DNA from: Firmicutes bacterium UBA5496
GTDB taxonomy: Bacteria; Bacillota; Proteinivoracia; UBA4975
Direction: 5' to 3'
Assembly: GCA_002427015.1 (NCBI GenBank)
Contig: DIPE01000040.1
Span: forward strand, 1-15,019
DNA: 15,019 nt
The translations under genes and the position numbers were made by a program. The notes under the pieces were generated by a model. The model was not told where the DNA came from and searched no databases. It worked only from the letters and a program-made list of their open reading frames with translations. Shown here in pieces: positions 12,751-15,019 of this stretch (its first letter is position 1; each line of letters begins with the position of its first letter).

Positions 12751-14186
12751 TAACTATTTTGCAGCATGCAGATGAAGAACTTGACTGTAGTTTCTATCTT
12801 GTCCAGGGGAATGCGCTCATTGCTGCCATGAATCATCTTCCGTTCTTCAGCAGAGAGCTCCATGGCGCAGAAGCGCAGGACATTGGGGCAAATCCGGGTA
12901 AAATGCCGGGAATCTGTGCAGGCCAGCATCATGTAAGGAGATACCAGAGTGCCAGGCCACACCTGCCTGATTCCTTCCTCCAATCGCTGCCAGGGCTCAG
13001 TCCCAATTGGTGTAAACGGACGCACTTCAATGGCGTTAACCGCCTCAATCTCAACTGCAGCATTCTCTATCCGCTGCTTTAAGGCGGCAATAACAGATTC
13101 CTTGGTATCCCCTTCCATCATCCTCACATCAGCTTCGACGCTGGCCGCCGCCGGAAAGACATTGACTGTGTCACTGGCTTTCATCTTCGTGAAGGCCACG
13201 GTGGTGCGAACCAGGGCGTTAAATTCTCCCCCCAGTTTCTTGGTGGCCAGATTAAGCAGAGGGCCAAAGAGTCTGAGGTTGGCGAATACGAGTTTAAGGC
13301 CAAAACCGGCATGGCGGCCGAGAATGTCAAACATCTCCCGGGCGGGACCAGCCATGTGGAATCTAAAGGGCTTATTTTCAACGGCGCATACAGCCCTGGC
13401 CAAGATGCCAACAGGGGTGCGGGGCGGCGGCGAAGAAGCGTGGCTGCCTTTGCTCTTGACGGTGAATTTCAGATGCAGTTTCCCTTTTTCGCCGGTGCCC
13501 ACCAGGGCGCATTTTTCTTGCACTCCGGGAACTGCCCCCTGAACGATGGCGCCGCCTTCGTCCAGGACCATATGGGGTTTAATCCCTTTGGCAGCCATGT
13601 AATCCACTATGTCTGATGCGCTGGCGCCGTTAGTCTCTTCGTCCCCGGAAAAGGAAAGATATATATCGTTTGCGGGGACAAATCCCTGGGAAAGGAGATG
13701 CTCCGCCCCTTCCAAAATTGCGCACAATGTGCCCTTGGTGTCCAGGGTCCCCCGCCCCCAGAGGCAGCCTTCTGTTATCACTCCGGCAAAGGGGGGCTGC
13801 TCCCAGGCTTCTTCTTCGGCAGGGACAACATCGTAATGGGCCATGTATACTGTAGGCTGCTCAGAGCTCTTCCCCGGCCAATGGTAGAGCAGTCCCGTCC
13901 TGCCAATGCGCTGCAGGGGACAATATTGATGCACCAAGGGATAGCATTCCCCCAGCAAAGCCCGGAATTTCTCAAATTCACTCTCATCTTCAAGACTGGT
14001 ATCTAAGTAAGATACCGTCTTGCAGCGAATCATCCGGGTCAAATTTTCTACTGCCCTGTCCCGGTCCACTTCCACGGCAAAGGGAGAGACCGCTTTTATT
14101 GGATAGGGGCGGAAGAACAGAGCCCGGATCAGGATGAAGGCCAACAGCAATCCCAGGGCTACAACGATAAAGATTAGTATCTCCAT
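12750..14186 (-). CDS. M20-family metallopeptidase with N-terminal membrane anchor
   Basis: This 478-residue zinc peptidase/amidohydrolase is of the M20 family, nearest in type to the long PM20D1/carboxypeptidase-S group. A membrane segment (3-22) anchors it. Metal and catalytic residues are in place: AHYDVV (H117, D119), GRGTLDTKG (D149), GDEE (E183/E184), LDEGG (D209) and IHGSNERI (H453). GSHASSP (247-253) lies at the lid/dimerisation domain. Likely substrates are peptides or N-acyl amino acids. The start ATG at 14186 follows a GGGGGGA site. It lies 15 nt after the preceding membrane-protein gene, so the two are co-transcribed. The side of the membrane on which the domain sits is not decided by the sequence. 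Confidence 0.93.
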   Translation of the reverse strand: MEILIFIVVALGLLLAFILIRALFFRPYPIKAVSPFAVEVDRDRAVENLTRMIRCKTVSYLDTSLEDESEFEKFRALLGECYPLVHQYCPLQRIGRTGLLYHWPGKSSEQPTVYMAHYDVVPAEEEAWEQPPFAGVITEGCLWGRGTLDTKGTLCAILEGAEHLLSQGFVPANDIYLSFSGDEETNGASASDIVDYMAAKGIKPHMVLDEGGAIVQGAVPGVQEKCALVGTGEKGKLHLKFTVKSKGSHASSPPPRTPVGILARAVCAVENKPFRFHMAGPAREMFDILGRHAGFGLKLVFANLRLFGPLLNLATKKLGGEFNALVRTTVAFTKMKASDTVNVFPAAASVEADVRMMEGDTKESVIAALKQRIENAAVEIEAVNAIEVRPFTPIGTEPWQRLEEGIRQVWPGTLVSPYMMLACTDSRHFTRICPNVLRFCAMELSAEERKMIHGSNERIPLDKIETTVKFFICMLQNS

Positions 14187-14201
14187 GCAATTCCCCCCTA
14201 T

Positions 14202-14855
14202 TTACAGAATACCCTTTTTGTATAATATCCTTGCTGCCACTATGGCAATAATCGCTCCTACCGGCACCAGGACGCTGACAGAATTGGCCAGAGAAGGCAC
14301 CGAGATAAACAGCGCCAGCATAAACACAAGAGGAGCCAAGGCAATCCTCCAGTTCTTCGAGATAAATACTACAGCCAGAGCGCCAAAAAGAGAAGGCAGG
14401 ATATTGGCAAAGGCCGGGGCCAGCATTTCCGATTCCAATATAGGCTGCAGCTGGGAAAGCAGGAGCACCCCGACAAAAATAATCACGGTGGTGACAATAG
14501 AGGAAACAGCGATGGAAATGGTGGATATGAGCTCTCCCTCTTCAGTTCCGGGTTTCACCTTTGCCACTTCCATGGCGCTGAGGGCGCAGGGGACCTTGAG
14601 GTTGGTGAGGTTGCCGGTGACGAAACCCAGGTAAGAACCGCCGGAACCCAGCATGGGTGAAAAGGTCAAAGCCTCAATTGCGCCTACAGTCCAGAATATT
14701 GGCGCCACCCCCAGCAGACCTTTGAGCAATGACATGGGGCTGGGCCAGGCTCCATAATAAATGCTGGCCGCCAAGGGGTAAAGGATAAACATGACTATGG
14801 CCAGGGAACACCAGATTCTGCCCCAGACATGGATTTTCTCACTGTATGTCTTCAT
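14202..14855 (-). CDS. Uncharacterised integral membrane protein
   Basis: This is a 217-residue hydrophobic protein with about six membrane segments (near 14-33, 43-62, 110-134, 145-166, 170-190, 192-211). There is a conserved-looking loop FSPMLGSGGSYLGFVTGNLTNLKVP (65-89) that is rich in Gly and Asn, as in a re-entrant or substrate-contact region, and a charged loop KVKPGTEEGE (99-108). I do not recognise the family with certainty. The ribosome site GGGGGAG lies a few bases before ATG 14855. It starts 11 nt after the upstream membrane-protein gene and is followed within 15 nt by the M20 peptidase. The three probably form a two-component permease or channel with a hydrolase (inference). Confidence 0.75.
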   Translation of the reverse strand: MKTYSEKIHVWGRIWCSLAIVMFILYPLAASIYYGAWPSPMSLLKGLLGVAPIFWTVGAIEALTFSPMLGSGGSYLGFVTGNLTNLKVPCALSAMEVAKVKPGTEEGELISTISIAVSSIVTTVIIFVGVLLLSQLQPILESEMLAPAFANILPSLFGALAVVFISKNWRIALAPLVFMLALFISVPSLANSVSVLVPVGAIIAIVAARILYKKGIL

Positions 14856-14866
14856 CTACTCTCCCC

Positions 14867-15019
14867 CTATCCTAACAACCTTGTAATGGGAATGGACAGG
14901 GCCATTGCCCCCAGCATGCTGATGGGCAGGGCATAATCCTCCATCCACTTTACCTTGAGGACCCGGACAAAGAAGCCGCATACCAGCATAAGCAGCGAAG
15001 AAATCACCATGACAAAGAC
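14867..15019 (-). CDS. C-terminal end of a membrane protein, possibly DUF5058 family (5' part outside window)
   Basis: The last 50 residues of a minus-strand gene are present, open at the right edge and ending in TAG at 14867-14869. They form two hydrophobic segments (VFVMVISSLLMLVCGFFV and YALPISMLGAMALSIPI) separated by VLKVKWMEDYA. This ending and the neighbour set (a second membrane protein, then an M20 peptidase) remind me of DUF5058 proteins, but the fragment is too short to be sure. Confidence 0.55.
   Translation of the reverse strand, partial: VFVMVISSLLMLVCGFFVRVLKVKWMEDYALPISMLGAMALSIPITRLLG

Overview
The window looks like chromosome from an anaerobic Gram-positive bacterium of the Clostridia type. 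The evidence is strong AGGAGG-type ribosome sites, a PyrR-style attenuator ahead of a uracil permease, sigma-A-like promoters with 16-17 bp spacers, and an operon of metal-cofactor ATPases and NifX-family proteins of the kind found in strict anaerobes. Genus cannot be read from the sequence. Almost every gene is on the minus strand; the uracil permease is the one clear exception. No tRNA, rRNA, CRISPR array or transposase gene was seen.

Region 1 (1-2719). The front part of an FtsH membrane protease runs off the left edge. Upstream of it lies an ArsB/NhaD/SLC13-type ion transporter with its own promoter and terminator.

Region 2 (2720-4460). A regulated intergenic space leads to a plus-strand uracil permease. 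Its leader carries a PyrR binding hairpin, an antiterminator and an intrinsic terminator in textbook order, so uptake should fall when UMP is plentiful. The space also holds a degenerate copy of a repeat found elsewhere in the window and some Spo0A-box-like words.

Region 3 (4458-5746). A two-gene unit encodes an SPFH/band-7 membrane protein and a 58-residue ribbon-helix-helix protein. A strong promoter precedes it, with a perfect 19-bp palindrome at the start of transcription.

Region 4 (5751-9787). Seven packed minus-strand genes form one operon: DUF5320, DUF134 regulator, NifX-like, MinD ATPase with ferredoxin insert, a second such ATPase, Mrp/NBP35 ATPase, NifX-like with a His-rich tail. 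The set resembles the orange-protein (ORP) gene clusters of Desulfovibrio. It plausibly builds or carries an Fe-S or mixed-metal cluster and couples it to MinD-type ATPases. The promoter is consensus and is bracketed by two copies of a GACATATGTC palindrome, probably an operator. This is the most interesting system in the window.

Region 5 (9835-15019). Minus-strand envelope and peptide genes follow: a cardiolipin synthase with its own promoter, a membrane-anchored metallophosphoesterase, an M20 metallopeptidase, an uncharacterised integral membrane protein, and the tail of another membrane protein. A 111-bp inverted-repeat element of REP/MITE type sits between the peptidase and the phosphoesterase.
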